A stretch of 64,000 nt of DNA from Candidatus Rokuibacteriota bacterium. Its GTDB lineage: Bacteria; Methylomirabilota; Methylomirabilia; Rokubacteriales; CSP1-6. The notes beneath the pieces are model-generated. The model did no database searches. It saw only the letters and a program-made list of their open reading frames with translations, and was not told the DNA's origin. A program made the position numbers and the translations under genes. The DNA lies in the NCBI GenBank assembly GCA_016184365.1, contig JACPCW010000072.1:17341-81340 (forward strand). Direction: 5' to 3'. Numbering within the stretch: position 1 is the stretch's first letter; the number at the start of each line of letters is the position of its first letter. Shown one piece after another: positions 44,917 to 53,721 of the stretch.

Positions 44917-45891
44917 CTATCGAATGGCGCCGCCGAGCCACCCCAAGGCGTTCGCGGCGAACACGAGCATCAGCATCAGCAGGAACACGAGGACGGCGAC
45001 ACCGCCGCGGGCCGCCCACACCATCCCGCGGCTCGGGACGAGCCGCATGGCGCGACGGCGTTTCCACTCGGGCTTCTCGCCCTCTTCCAGGTACTCGATC
45101 GCCTCCTGCACCATGCCGCCGTCGATGCGGCGCTTCGAATCCGCGTAGCCGGAGAGCAGGCAGTGGTCGCAGACGATGTTGATGACGCGCGGCGTGCCCT
45201 TGCTGTAATCCGAAATCTTCTGGATGGCGGCGTCGGTGAAGATCCCGGCGTCGGTGGCGCCGGCGACGCGCAGGCGATGACGGATGTAGAGCCGCGTCTC
45301 CTCGGGCGAGAGCGGCCCGATGTGACACCGGAGCCCGATGCGCTGCTTGAGCTGCCGGAGCTCCGGCACGTTGAGCTTTTCGCGAAGCTCCGGCTGGCCC
45401 ACGAGCAGGATCTGCATCAGCTTCTGATTCGTGGTCTCGAAGTTCGACAGGAGGCGCACCGCTTCGAGCGTCTCGATCGAGAGGTTCTGCGCCTCGTCGA
45501 TGACGATGACCGGAGACCGGCCCTGGCGGTGCTGCTCGATGAGGAACTCGTTCAGCTCGACGAGCCGCTGCGCCTGCCTCTGCGCCTGGGACTTCATGCC
45601 CCAGTCGTTCAGGATGTACTCGAGCAGGCCTTCGATCCCGAGCGCGGAGTTGTGCACGTACGCGACCGGGGTCATGCCGTCGAGCCGCTCCAGGAGCGTG
45701 CGCAGCAGCGTCGTCTTGCCCGTCCCGATCTCGCCCGAGAGGACGATGAACCCCTTCCGCTCGCGGACACCGTAGAGGAGCTGGGCCAGCGCCTCCCGGT
45801 GCCGCGCGGACTGGAAGAGGAACTTCGGGTCGGGCGTCGGTCCAAACGGCGCCTCGTGGAGTCCGTAGAACTTGAGATACATGCCCGTCAC
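44917..45891 (-). CDS. XrtA/PEP-CTERM-associated AAA ATPase (ExeA-like)
   Basis: A 324-residue protein: MYLKFYGLHEAPFGPTPDPKFLF start diagnostic of the group, Walker A GEIGTGKTTLLR near residue 55, Walker B VIVIDEAQNL, sensor LVGQPELREKL, and a C-terminal transmembrane helix (VAVLVFLLMLMLVFAANALG). It is anchored in the inner membrane and probably energises or positions the export machinery. GTG at 45891 overlaps the chain-length gene stop; ATG at 45882 is also possible. Confidence 0.95.
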   Translation of the reverse strand: MTGMYLKFYGLHEAPFGPTPDPKFLFQSARHREALAQLLYGVRERKGFIVLSGEIGTGKTTLLRTLLERLDGMTPVAYVHNSALGIEGLLEYILNDWGMKSQAQRQAQRLVELNEFLIEQHRQGRSPVIVIDEAQNLSIETLEAVRLLSNFETTNQKLMQILLVGQPELREKLNVPELRQLKQRIGLRCHIGPLSPEETRLYIRHRLRVAGATDAGIFTDAAIQKISDYSKGTPRVINIVCDHCLLSGYADSKRRIDGGMVQEAIEYLEEGEKPEWKRRRAMRLVPSRGMVWAARGGVAVLVFLLMLMLVFAANALGWLGGAIR

Positions 45892-47561
45892 CTTCTCGCC
45901 GTCGGAGTCGCATCCGGCGTCAGCAGGCCGACGAGCTCGTGGTTGCCGTACGCGATCGCGAACGTGGTGCCGACCACGGCGAGGAGGCCGATGGCGACGG
46001 CGGCCGTCGCCAGGCGGCGCTGGCGGGACAGACGCCGCAGGTCGGTCTCGGTCGTGATGCGCGGGATCATCGCGAGGATCGGCACCGGCAGCTTCGACCG
46101 CACCTCGTCGACGCGGCGGAACGACGTGTCGACGTTCTCGGCGAGGACGACGGCGGCGCCGGAGGCGCCGAGCGCCAGAACCAGACCGATCAGCAGCAGG
46201 CGGATGCGGTTCGGGCCCGTCGGCCGCTCGGGGACGACGGCCGGATCCATGATGCGGAAGTTCTCGCCCTTCTGGCGCTGCTCGAGGTCGGCGGCGATGC
46301 CGGCCTCTTCACGCTTGCCGAGCAGCGAGCGGAACAATTCCTTCGTCGATTCGTAGTCGCGCGCGATGAGCGACAGCTCGTGCTCGCGGCGCGGCGTGTT
46401 CTCGATGCGCCTCTCGTAGGTCGCGATCTGGCGCTGGAGGGAGGCCATCTGCTCGGCGCCCGTCTTCACCTCGACGTTGGCCTGGTCGACCTGCGACATC
46501 AGGCTCGTCACGTACGGGTTCGTCGGCGCCATCCGCAGCGCGGACTTCTTGTCGTCCTTCTGCTTCGGCAGCGCCATCGCCGACTGTTCCTCGGCCAGGC
46601 GCGCCTCGAGCAGGCGGATCTGGTCCTTGGTGTAGACGATGTCCGGGTAGCGGTCGCTGTACTTCGTCTGCAGCGCCGCGAGCTCCTGCTTGAGGAGATT
46701 CAGGCGCGCGGCCATGGAGCCGGCCGCCGGCGGCGCGGCCGTGGTCGCGGCGGCGGGGCCGGAGCCCTGGTCGATCTCGGCGAGCGCCTGCGTGATCTGC
46801 TGGCGGCGCTCGGCGGCGCGGCGGTGCGTCTCCTGCGCGCCCGCGAGCTGCGACTGCAGCCGCTCGAGCGTGCGGAGGTTGGCGTCGCGCTGCTCGGGCA
46901 GCTCGCCCATGTAGCGCTCCTTGTACTCGGTGACGCGCTTCTCCTGCTCGGCGAGCTTCTTCCGCACTTCCGTGAGCTGCGAGCCGAGGAAGTCGGACGT
47001 GCCGACCGCCTGCTTCTCGCGCAGCTTCACGTTTTCCTGGATGTAGAGGCCGGCCAGGGTGTTCGCGACCTGCATCGACACCTGCGGGCTCGTCGTCGAG
47101 TACGACACGGCGAAGGCCACGGTGCGCGGGTCACGGTCGCGGCGCGCGCCGGGGCGATCGCGCTCCGTCGACGTGTCCGCGAACTCGATCCTGATGTCCT
47201 TCCGCATCTTGTCCACGACGTCGTCGGGCGAGGCCGTGGCGCGGAGCTTCGGATACAGGTTGTGCTTCTCGGCGATCTCGTAGAGCCGCGTCCGCGACAG
47301 GATCTCCTGGGAGAGCGTCAGCAGGCGGCCCTCGACGTCGCTCGTGACCGTCGACTTCACGAACGCTTCGGGGATCTGCTGGCGGTCCACCATGACCGTC
47401 GCGCGTGCCGTCCAGAGACTCGGCAGGAAGAACGCGAGGGACGCGGTCGCGGTGAGGACGAAGAGAAAGGGAACGAGCGCGAGGACCTTCCGGCGCCGGA
47501 TCGTCTCCAGCAGACCGGAGAGGCCCTGGCCGCGCGTCGGTGCGTTGTCGGTAGTGGTCAT
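45888..47561 (-). CDS. Polysaccharide chain-length determinant (Wzz/GumC-like, XrtA type)
   Basis: A 557-residue inner-membrane protein: N-terminal TM at about 27-48 (VLALVPFLFVLTATASLAFFL), a large periplasmic coiled-coil region (RKKLAEQEKRVTEYKERYMGELPEQRDANL; QIRLLEARLAEEQ), the GNVR-like REHELSLIARDYESTKELFRSLLGKREEA, and two C-terminal TM helices. It sets chain length with the kinase at 43783. ATG at 47561 is chosen because GAGGTG lies six bases upstream; the track GTG at 47570 overlaps that site. Confidence 0.95.
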   Translation of the reverse strand: MTTTDNAPTRGQGLSGLLETIRRRKVLALVPFLFVLTATASLAFFLPSLWTARATVMVDRQQIPEAFVKSTVTSDVEGRLLTLSQEILSRTRLYEIAEKHNLYPKLRATASPDDVVDKMRKDIRIEFADTSTERDRPGARRDRDPRTVAFAVSYSTTSPQVSMQVANTLAGLYIQENVKLREKQAVGTSDFLGSQLTEVRKKLAEQEKRVTEYKERYMGELPEQRDANLRTLERLQSQLAGAQETHRRAAERRQQITQALAEIDQGSGPAAATTAAPPAAGSMAARLNLLKQELAALQTKYSDRYPDIVYTKDQIRLLEARLAEEQSAMALPKQKDDKKSALRMAPTNPYVTSLMSQVDQANVEVKTGAEQMASLQRQIATYERRIENTPRREHELSLIARDYESTKELFRSLLGKREEAGIAADLEQRQKGENFRIMDPAVVPERPTGPNRIRLLLIGLVLALGASGAAVVLAENVDTSFRRVDEVRSKLPVPILAMIPRITTETDLRRLSRQRRLATAAVAIGLLAVVGTTFAIAYGNHELVGLLTPDATPTARR

Positions 47562-47574
47562 GATCGACACCTCG

Positions 47575-48243
47575 TTACGGAACGACGACGACGTCGCCCG
47601 CCCGGAGCGCCAGGATGTCTTCCTGACCGCGGACCGCGCGGTTGTAGTTGAAGGACAGCTTGTGGGTGTTGCCGTAGGTGTCCTTGCGGAACACCACGAT
47701 CTTCGAGGGCGACGCGAAGTCCCGGAACCCGCCCGCCATCGCGAGGACTTCGAGGATCGACGTGTCGGCCTTGAGCTGCAGCACGCCCGGCCGGTTGACC
47801 TCGCCGAGCACCGACACCTTGTAGCTGCGGACGTCGGTCACGATGACGGAGACTTCGGGGTTCGGCATGAACTCGGCGAGCGCCCCGGCGATCTTGTCGC
47901 GCAGCTGCATCGCCGTCAGGCCGGCCGCGTGGATGTCGTGCAGCAGCGGCAGCGAGATCTTGCCGTCGGGACGGACGGGGACGGCCCTCGACAGCGTGTC
48001 GTTCTTCCAGACCGTGATCTGCAGCATGTCCTCGGCGCCGATGACGTAGTCCGTCGGCACCGCCGGCGTCACTTTCGCGGCGGGCGCGGACGGAGCGGGG
48101 GAAGCCGCGGGGGACGGCGGCGCCGTCGCCTTCGCGGCGGGGACGGCCTTCGGCGCCGGCGTGACCGGCGCCTTCTGCTGCGCCAGGGCCGGTACGGCCA
48201 TGGCGGCGACGAGCGCGAACGAAAGCACGAGGCGAGTCGACAT
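47575..48243 (-). CDS. Polysaccharide export protein (Wza-like, SLBB)
   Basis: A 222-residue periplasmic/outer-membrane export protein: signal peptide (LVLSFALVAAMAVPALAQQ), a long Pro/Ala-rich linker (residues 22-65), the Poly_export domain DYVIGAEDMLQITVWKNDTLSRAVPVRPDGKISLPLL, and an SLBB domain (KVSVLGEVNRPGVLQL). No lipobox Cys is seen, which differs from E. coli Wza. ATG at 48243 has AGGAGG upstream. It precedes the chain-length gene by 13 bases. Confidence 0.94.
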   Translation of the reverse strand: MSTRLVLSFALVAAMAVPALAQQKAPVTPAPKAVPAAKATAPPSPAASPAPSAPAAKVTPAVPTDYVIGAEDMLQITVWKNDTLSRAVPVRPDGKISLPLLHDIHAAGLTAMQLRDKIAGALAEFMPNPEVSVIVTDVRSYKVSVLGEVNRPGVLQLKADTSILEVLAMAGGFRDFASPSKIVVFRKDTYGNTHKLSFNYNRAVRGQEDILALRAGDVVVVP

Positions 48244-48271
48244 CGTGATCCTCCTCGAAGAGCTGACCGCC

Positions 48272-49714
48272 CTAGCTGGCGGCCGCATCCTGCTTGAGGC
48301 CCATGTCCTTGATCTTGTAGAGCAGGGCCCGGTAGCTGATCTTCAGCATCTTGGCCGTCTTCACACGGTTCCACCGACACTGCTCGAGCGCGCGCATGAT
48401 GACTTCACGCTCTGCTTCGAGCACCGCGCGCCGCGAGATCTCCTTGAGCGACAGGCCGCGCGACTGCGCGAACTGCTCGGCGGCCGGAGCGGGCGCGGCG
48501 GGAATCTGCGGAATGGCGAGTGAGCGGGGCAGCGTCAGGTCTTGCAGCACGATCATCCGCTTGATGAAGTTCTCCAGCTCGCGGATGTTGCCGGGCCACG
48601 GAAACGCGACGAAGGCCTGCATGGCCTCGCCCGACATCTCGCGCGCGGGCAGGTTGAACTGCCGCGCGTAGCGCTCGACGAAGTAGCGCACGAGCCCGGG
48701 AATCTCTTCGCGCCGCTCGCGCAGCGGGGGCACGACGATGTTGATGACGTTCAGGCGGTAGAAGAGATCCTCGCGGAAGCGGTTGCCGGCCACCTCGCGC
48801 GCGAGGTCGCGGTTGGTGGCGCAGATCACGCGCACGTTGACGTTCAGGTTCTGGCGGCCGCCCACGCGCGAGAACTCGCCGTCCTGCAGGACGTGGAGCA
48901 GCTTGGCCTGCAGCGCGGGATGCAGCTCGCCGATCTCGTCGAGGAAGATCGTGCCGCCGTCGGCGAGCTCGAAGCGACCGGGCTTGCGCTGGTGCGCGCC
49001 CGTGAAGGCGCCGCGCTCGTGGCCGAACAGCTCGGACTCGAGCAGCTCGCGCGGCATCGCCGCGCAGTTCACCTTCACGAACGGCGCGCGGCGCCGCGTG
49101 GAGGCGCCGTGGATCGCGCGCGCCACGAGGTCCTTGCCGACGCCGGTCTCGCCGCAGACGAGCACCGTGACGTCCGCGCGCGCGGCCTGCTCGACGATGC
49201 CCATGATGTCGCGCATCGCCGGGCTCAGGAGCAGCCCGAGCTCCCGCTGCAGCCGCTCGCCGTCGTCGCCGGCGGCCGGCCCGCTCACGGACGTCGCGCG
49301 GGCTTTCGTCGCGTGCGTCTTGATGGCGGTCTCGAGGTCCTCGGCGGTGTAGGGGCGCCGCAGGAAATCGTCGGCGCCGGCCTGGATGGCCTCGACGATC
49401 TGCGAGCTCATGCCGGTGTCGGCGATCATGATCACCGGGCCCGACTGCTTGAGCTCGCTCGCGCGGCGCAGCAGCTCGATGCCGGACATGCCCGGGAGCC
49501 GGATCGCGACGAGCGAGAGCGCGAAGCGCGTCTGGCCGATCAGCTCCAGCGCTTCCTCACCGGTCGCGGCGGCGACCGGCACGTAGCCCCAGCCCGTCAG
49601 CTGGGAAACGACACGTCGGCGCTGATCGGGCTCGCTCTCGACGACGAGCACGCAGCGTTCGTTCGGCGTGGTCACGAGCGTGGACGGGGCGGTGTCGAAG
49701 CTGGGGATTCTCAT
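48272..49714 (-). CDS. Sigma-54 activator with degenerate receiver (PrsR-like)
   Basis: A 480-residue NtrC-type activator. The AAA+ core is intact (Walker [21 protein letters not shown] sigma-54 loop, Walker B IFLDEIGE), and the C-terminal Fis HTH is [22 protein letters not shown]. The receiver has lost its chemistry: the phospho-acceptor position reads [10 protein letters not shown] (Ala for Asp), the acidic pair is ESEPD, and Lys is replaced in LRRPY. It is probably phosphorylation-independent. ATG at 49714 fits the sigma-54 promoter upstream; ATG at 49735 would leave only a seven-base leader. First gene of the long reverse operon. Confidence 0.93.
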   Translation of the reverse strand: MRIPSFDTAPSTLVTTPNERCVLVVESEPDQRRRVVSQLTGWGYVPVAAATGEEALELIGQTRFALSLVAIRLPGMSGIELLRRASELKQSGPVIMIADTGMSSQIVEAIQAGADDFLRRPYTAEDLETAIKTHATKARATSVSGPAAGDDGERLQRELGLLLSPAMRDIMGIVEQAARADVTVLVCGETGVGKDLVARAIHGASTRRRAPFVKVNCAAMPRELLESELFGHERGAFTGAHQRKPGRFELADGGTIFLDEIGELHPALQAKLLHVLQDGEFSRVGGRQNLNVNVRVICATNRDLAREVAGNRFREDLFYRLNVINIVVPPLRERREEIPGLVRYFVERYARQFNLPAREMSGEAMQAFVAFPWPGNIRELENFIKRMIVLQDLTLPRSLAIPQIPAAPAPAAEQFAQSRGLSLKEISRRAVLEAEREVIMRALEQCRWNRVKTAKMLKISYRALLYKIKDMGLKQDAAAS

Positions 49715-49753
49715 GCCGGTTGGAGCCTCTGACATGCGGCATCATTCGTCGTG

Positions 49754-49768
49754 GCAAACGGCGTGCCG
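49754..49768 (-). promoter_or_regulatory. Sigma-54-type promoter CGGCACGCCGTTTGC
   Basis: On the minus strand GGCACG-CCGT-TTGC matches the consensus nearly perfectly, with ten bases between GG and GC. The predicted start near 49742 precedes the activator gene, implying that this activator or its paralogue at 53722 drives its own operon. Confidence 0.7.
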
Positions 49769-49892
49769 GACCTTCCGAACGCACCGAACGCGCGGCGGGA
49801 GACGGCGCGCGCGCGCGTGTGCTCGCGCGGACGGCTTCCCGTGAGGAGGCAGGTGCCCCTTCTCGGTAAAGCTTTGGCGCGATGGCTCGGAC

Positions 49893-51248
49893 TCATCCCG
49901 GTCGCTTGCCGCTGAGGACGAATTTCACCGTGTCGAAAATGATGCGAAGGTCGAACGCCACGGACATGTGCTTGACGTAGTAGAGGTCGTAGCAGAGCTT
50001 TCGCGTGACCTCTTCGGTCGACATCGAATAGCCCGCTCGCACCTGCGCCCAGCCCGTGAGACCGGGGCGCACCTCGTGCCGGAGGTTGTAGAACGGGATC
50101 ACCGCGGAGAACGTCACCACGTTCGAGGCCATCTCGGGGCGCGGCCCGACGAGGCTCATCTCGCCGCGGAGGATGTTGACGAACTGCGGGATTTCGTCGA
50201 ACCGGTACTTCCGGAGGAACGCGCCGCAGCGCGTGACGCGGCTCGCGTTGTCGCGCGCCCACACGCCGTCGCGCGCCGGCTCTTCCGGACGCATCGTGCG
50301 GAACTTGATCAGGCGGAACGGACGGCCGCCGCGCCCGATGCGCTCCTGGATGAAGAGGACCGGACCCGGCGATTCGAGCTTGATGAGGGCCGCGACGATC
50401 GCGACGAACGGGATCGCGCAGACGAGGCCGAGCGCCGCGACGGCGCCGCTCAGCAGGCGCTGGAGCAGGACCTGCGTGCGCGAGATCCGGAAGCCGCCGC
50501 CGAAGATGAGCGCGCTCGGCGTCAGCGACTCCACGGGGAGCCGGCGCGTCAGGCGCTCGAACGCCGTGCTGCCGTCTTCGATCGCCACGCCGCGGAAGCG
50601 GCACGTGAGGAGGTCCGCGACGGGGAGGTTCCCGCGCCGGTCCGGCATCGCCACGACGATGCGGTCGGGCCGGTGGCGGCGCACGACGTCGCCGATCTCC
50701 TCGTAGCCGCCGAGGTGCGGGCCGGTCTGCGGGGCGACGGCCGGATCGCCGACGAACCCGACGAGCGTCATGGCGAGGTCCGCGCGCGTCTGGATCTGCT
50801 CGGCGAGATCGACGGCGAGCGCGCTCCGTCCCATGATCACGACGCGCTCGGCGAACGGCTCGCGTTTCGCGAGCGTGTACACCGAGGCGCGTACCGCGAT
50901 CACGGCGCCGAGCGCCAGGAGGAGCGCGTACGACGCGGCCTGTCCACCGACGCCGAGGCCCGGGAAGGCGACGTACGCCGCCGCGAGGGCCACGGCCGTC
51001 ATGCCGAGCGCGCGCGCGAGCCGGGTGAAGACATGGCCCAGCGCGTGCGACGTCTCGAAGTCGTAGAGGTCGTTGTAGTAGAACGCGACGAGCGCCGCGA
51101 TCACGATCACGCCGAGGCGCGCGGCGAGCGTCCACGGATTCGCGAGGGCGTCGGGTGTGGGCCACAGCGACAGCGCGCCGGCGAGCACCGCGGCCGTGGA
51201 CAATCCATCGAGCCAGGCGATTCTTCTCACGAGTGACATGGTGTTCAT
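49893..51248 (-). CDS. Undecaprenyl-phosphate sugar phosphotransferase (XrtA type, EpsB-like)
   Basis: A 451-residue polyprenyl-phosphate sugar-1-phosphate transferase. It has four N-terminal helices (up to about 120), a CoA-binding-like Rossmann domain (FAERVVIMGRSALAVDLAEQI), and the C-terminal catalytic domain with a TM helix, FIQERIGRGGRPFRLIKFRTMRP, RCGAFLRKYRFDEIPQFVNILRGEMSLVGPRPE, and PGLTGWAQVRAGY. It primes synthesis by putting the first sugar on undecaprenyl phosphate. Start ATG at 51248 or 51239. A near-perfect sigma-54 promoter lies 30 bases upstream. Confidence 0.95.
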   Translation of the reverse strand: MNTMSLVRRIAWLDGLSTAAVLAGALSLWPTPDALANPWTLAARLGVIVIAALVAFYYNDLYDFETSHALGHVFTRLARALGMTAVALAAAYVAFPGLGVGGQAASYALLLALGAVIAVRASVYTLAKREPFAERVVIMGRSALAVDLAEQIQTRADLAMTLVGFVGDPAVAPQTGPHLGGYEEIGDVVRRHRPDRIVVAMPDRRGNLPVADLLTCRFRGVAIEDGSTAFERLTRRLPVESLTPSALIFGGGFRISRTQVLLQRLLSGAVAALGLVCAIPFVAIVAALIKLESPGPVLFIQERIGRGGRPFRLIKFRTMRPEEPARDGVWARDNASRVTRCGAFLRKYRFDEIPQFVNILRGEMSLVGPRPEMASNVVTFSAVIPFYNLRHEVRPGLTGWAQVRAGYSMSTEEVTRKLCYDLYYVKHMSVAFDLRIIFDTVKFVLSGKRPG

Positions 51249-51277
51249 GAGCGCGTCGCGCTCGACAGCAGAGAAGC

Positions 51278-51292
51278 GCAAGGGAAGTGCCA
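51278..51292 (-). promoter_or_regulatory. Sigma-54-type promoter TGGCACTTCCCTTGC
   Basis: Read on the minus strand, this is a textbook TGGCAC-N5-TTGC with GG-N10-GC. The predicted start is near 51266, eighteen to twenty-seven bases before the two candidate ATGs of the sugar transferase. The best sigma-54 match in the window. Confidence 0.8.
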
Positions 51293-51552
51293 AACCCCTG
51301 CAACGCGTCGCGGAAGCGCGTGATCTTGCGCGGTCTTGCTGCATCGGTGGCGCGGGGTCGAGGGGAAGGGGTCACGCGAACGGGGCGCAATTCAGCAACA
51401 CGATGCAGCGCGCGTAGGCACGCGCTTGCACCGATCCGCGCGTTTTCACATGGACTTCGCGCGCGTGAAAGAGCACTTCGTCACCCGATGTAGGGCGACG
51501 CGTTCAGTCGCTCACGCCGCGATCACGCGCGCGGTGCCGCGGTCACTCCGGA

Positions 51553-51697
51553 GGGCGAGGGGGGCGGGGGTTCGCCCGGAATTCCGCGCTCGCTCTCATG
51601 CGCTCGGCGTAGCGACCGCAGGGCATCACGCCACGCTGCGTCCGTACCGTGGTCGAAGCCAAACGGAATTCCGGACGAACCCCCGCCCCCCTCGCCC
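51553..51697. repeat. Long inverted repeat with 34-bp arms (MITE- or hairpin-like)
   Basis: Left arm GGGCGAGGGGGGCGGGGG... (51553-51586) and right arm ...CCCCCGCCCCCCTCGCCC (51664-51697) are reverse complements at 33 of 34 positions, around a 77-base spacer. Each arm contains GGAATTCCG. The unit is 145 bases with no ORF of its own. It could be a miniature transposable element or a large RNA hairpin. Confidence 0.88.
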
Positions 51698-51803
51698 CGC
51701 CGAGTCCGCACCACGCGCGTCGAGCACCGCGAGCACATGGAATACGGCGAGACATCGAGTACCACGACCGCGAGATCGGCAACAGGTCCGAGCGGGAAAA
51801 CGA

Positions 51804-51868
51804 AACGGCCCCGGGTTCATCCCGGGGCCGTTGAGCGTTGGGGGTATGGGGGCCATGTCGGGGCCCCC
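51804..51868 (-). repeat. Two-hairpin palindromic element, copy R7
   Basis: A perfect 12-bp stem AACGGCCCCGGG-TTCAT-CCCGGGGCCGTT is joined through GAGCGTTGGGGG to the core GGGGGCCATGTCGGGGCCCCC. In minus orientation it lies 17 bases after the stop of the barrel gene, as R1 and R4 do after theirs. The loop-first hairpin may end transcription. Confidence 0.92.
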
Positions 51869-51884
51869 ATCCAGCTAGGCCGTC

Positions 51885-53168
51885 CTAATCCCAGCGGATC
51901 GGGTACCCCACGAGGATGCCGACGAACACGCGGTTCTGATCGACGTCACGGCCGAGCGGCTCGCCCGTCGTCGGGCTGCGGAGCGTGCCGTCCGACACCT
52001 GGTGGAGCAGCGCGTAGCCGGCGGTGACGGCGAACCACGGCGTCATCTGGTACGTCGCGCGGATCGGCAGCGAGAACGTCTTCACGTCGATCGTGTTGTC
52101 GTGCGGCGACTCGGACGTGCGGTACTGCGGCAGCGCCTCGATCGTCAGCCCGCGCATGAGCGTGGCGACGATGACGCTTGCGCCGAACGTCTGGTTGTCG
52201 GCGATGCCGCCCAGCCCGCCCGCGGTGGTGACTTCGCGCGCGTACAGCACGCCGGTCTCGCCCCAGGCGTACCGCTTGCGCAGCGACGCGAAGAGGAAGG
52301 GCGCCACGCGCGTGTCGTCGTCGCGGAACTCGATCGTCGGGCCGCCGGTGATCGATCCCGTGAGGGTCGGCGTGAACTCGTACGTCAGGCCCACGCGGGG
52401 CGTGTGGGTGGTCGCGTCCTCTTCGTCTTCGATGTCGAAGTACGCCACCTGGTAGCCGAGCGAGCCGCGGAAGCGCGGCGTGAAGGTGCGCTCGACCTCG
52501 ACGTCACCCCGGTAGGTGTCCGAGTCGCGCAGGTCGCGCGAGTCGAAGCGCTGCGCCGTCCACGCGCCGAACGTGCGGAACGCCGTCAGCCGGTCGAGCT
52601 GCCACGCGGCGCCCGGCCGGACCGTGTTGCTCCACGCCTGGTCGCGGCCGGTCACGACGCCTTCCGGCGAGAACGCGTTCACGCCGGTGTTGAAGGTGAA
52701 CATGTCGTCGAGCGACAGCGTCAGCGTCGGATCCGGGCGGTAGAAGCTGTCCATCACGAACCGCTGACGGTCGAACCCTTCGTTGCGGTCCGGCTCGCGC
52801 ATGTACAGCCGCGCGTCGAACTCGTAGCCGACGTTGAAGCGGTAGGTCGGACGCTCGGCGGTGAACGTGAGGCCCGGCGTGAGGACGGTGATGAGATCCC
52901 AGTCGCGCCGGCGATTGTCCATCAGGACGTTGTCGTTGAACTCCTCGGCGACGCCGAGCGTCGGGGTCAGCGTGATCGGCGCGCGCAGGGGCTGCTGGAG
53001 CGGTGGCTGGCCGCCAGTGCGCGCCGGCGGCTCGGTGCCGGGCAGCGGGCGCTGCAGAAGCGGAGCCGTCTGCGCCGTCGCGAGCGCAGGAGCGACCGCG
53101 ACAGCGAAGAGCAGGGACACCACCGCAACAGCAGGCCGGGTCCGGCACCACAACGGGGCGGGGGTCAC
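51885..53168 (-). CDS. Outer-membrane beta-barrel protein (PEP-CTERM/XrtA-associated)
   Basis: A 427-residue secreted protein: signal peptide (AVAVVSLLFAVAVAPALATAQ), a Pro/Gln-rich linker, then repeated amphipathic strands (PTLGVAEEFNDNVLMDN; TYRFNVGYEFDARLY; PRVGLTYEFTPTLTGSITGGPTIEF) ending in the aromatic-terminal strand VFVGILVGYPIRWD. This is the pattern of XrtA-locus outer-membrane proteins related to surface-polysaccharide export porins. Start GTG at 53168; the ORF track extension upstream overlaps the receiver gene. It is 13 bases downstream of that gene. Confidence 0.9.
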   Translation of the reverse strand: MTPAPLWCRTRPAVAVVSLLFAVAVAPALATAQTAPLLQRPLPGTEPPARTGGQPPLQQPLRAPITLTPTLGVAEEFNDNVLMDNRRRDWDLITVLTPGLTFTAERPTYRFNVGYEFDARLYMREPDRNEGFDRQRFVMDSFYRPDPTLTLSLDDMFTFNTGVNAFSPEGVVTGRDQAWSNTVRPGAAWQLDRLTAFRTFGAWTAQRFDSRDLRDSDTYRGDVEVERTFTPRFRGSLGYQVAYFDIEDEEDATTHTPRVGLTYEFTPTLTGSITGGPTIEFRDDDTRVAPFLFASLRKRYAWGETGVLYAREVTTAGGLGGIADNQTFGASVIVATLMRGLTIEALPQYRTSESPHDNTIDVKTFSLPIRATYQMTPWFAVTAGYALLHQVSDGTLRSPTTGEPLGRDVDQNRVFVGILVGYPIRWD

Positions 53169-53181
53169 GGCTGATTCTGTA

Positions 53182-53565
53182 TCACACCCCCGGGACCGGC
53201 TGAAAGGGCTTTCTCTCACCGAGTCGCTCGATGGCACGGTGATAGTGGGTGAGCGCCGCCGGTTTCGCGATGACGTCGACCGCGCCGAGGCGCCGCACTT
53301 CGTCGATTTCGTCCGGCGTGGCGTGTCCCGTGATGACGACGACGGCGAGCGTCGGTCGCCGGCGCTTCACTTCGGCGAGGACCTCGAGGCCGTTCATGCC
53401 GGGCATCGACACGTCGAGGAACATCGCATCGACGCCGGCGTCGTCCAGCCGCTTCAGCGCATCCGCGCCCGAGTTGACGGTCGTCGTGCGATGCCCTTGC
53501 CGCGTCAGCGACTTCGCGAGCACCTCGGCCACTTCCGGTTCGTCGTCCACGATCAGGATGTTCAT
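53182..53565 (-). CDS. Single-domain response regulator receiver
   Basis: A 127-residue receiver with all key residues: acidic pair in ILIVDDEPE, phospho-acceptor Asp in AMFLDVSMPGMNG, Thr in VVITGHA, and Lys in VIAKPA. ATG at 53565 has a strong AGGAG. It is co-directional with the barrel gene and divergent from the receiver-less sigma-54 activator at 53722. It could supply the phospho-input that activator lacks, which is inference. Confidence 0.94.
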   Translation of the reverse strand: MNILIVDDEPEVAEVLAKSLTRQGHRTTTVNSGADALKRLDDAGVDAMFLDVSMPGMNGLEVLAEVKRRRPTLAVVVITGHATPDEIDEVRRLGAVDVIAKPAALTHYHRAIERLGERKPFQPVPGV

Positions 53566-53689
53566 TCGTTTTCTCCTGTGTTGTAGTTCTTACACATACC
53601 CCGGCATTTTCTACAAAATCGGCGCACCGTCCGTTTGCCCACTGGCCATAACTGGCAGTAATCGTTTCGAAAGTGCCGTGGGAAAAACT

Positions 53690-53705
53690 TGGCACATGCA
53701 CTGCA
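53690..53705 (+). promoter_or_regulatory. Sigma-54-type promoter TGGCACATGCACTGCA within inverted repeat
   Basis: GG-N10-GC with TGGCAC and CTGCA. It sits inside an inverted repeat ACTTGGC...GCCAAGT (arms about 53687-53693 and 53706-53712). The predicted start near 53716 precedes the activator gene. An embedded dyad may allow autoregulation. Confidence 0.55.
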
Positions 53706-53721
53706 GCCAAGTGCAGACGTG

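Larger units (their letters stand above)
51249..51884. other. Non-coding region of 636 bases with promoter, long inverted repeat and palindromic element
   Basis: No credible gene is visible: ORFs here are short and shift over the repeats. From right to left on the minus strand it holds repeat R7 just after the barrel gene, a 34-bp-arm inverted repeat, and the sigma-54 promoter of the sugar transferase. The stretch 51320-51540 holds nothing else I can identify. Confidence 0.7.

Noticed and set aside
43618-46356. 912-residue plus-strand ORF over the kinase and ATPase genes
   Set aside because: Shadow frame; the minus strand has well-conserved XrtA proteins there.
51409-51425. GGCACGCGCTTGC plus-strand sigma-54-like motif
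   Set aside because: GG to GC spacing is nine, not ten, and no plus-strand gene lies downstream.
51336-52027. Several small plus- and minus-strand ORFs in the 51.3-52 kb gap
   Set aside because: They translate the inverted repeat, R7 or their flanks, without a ribosome-binding site or recognisable protein.
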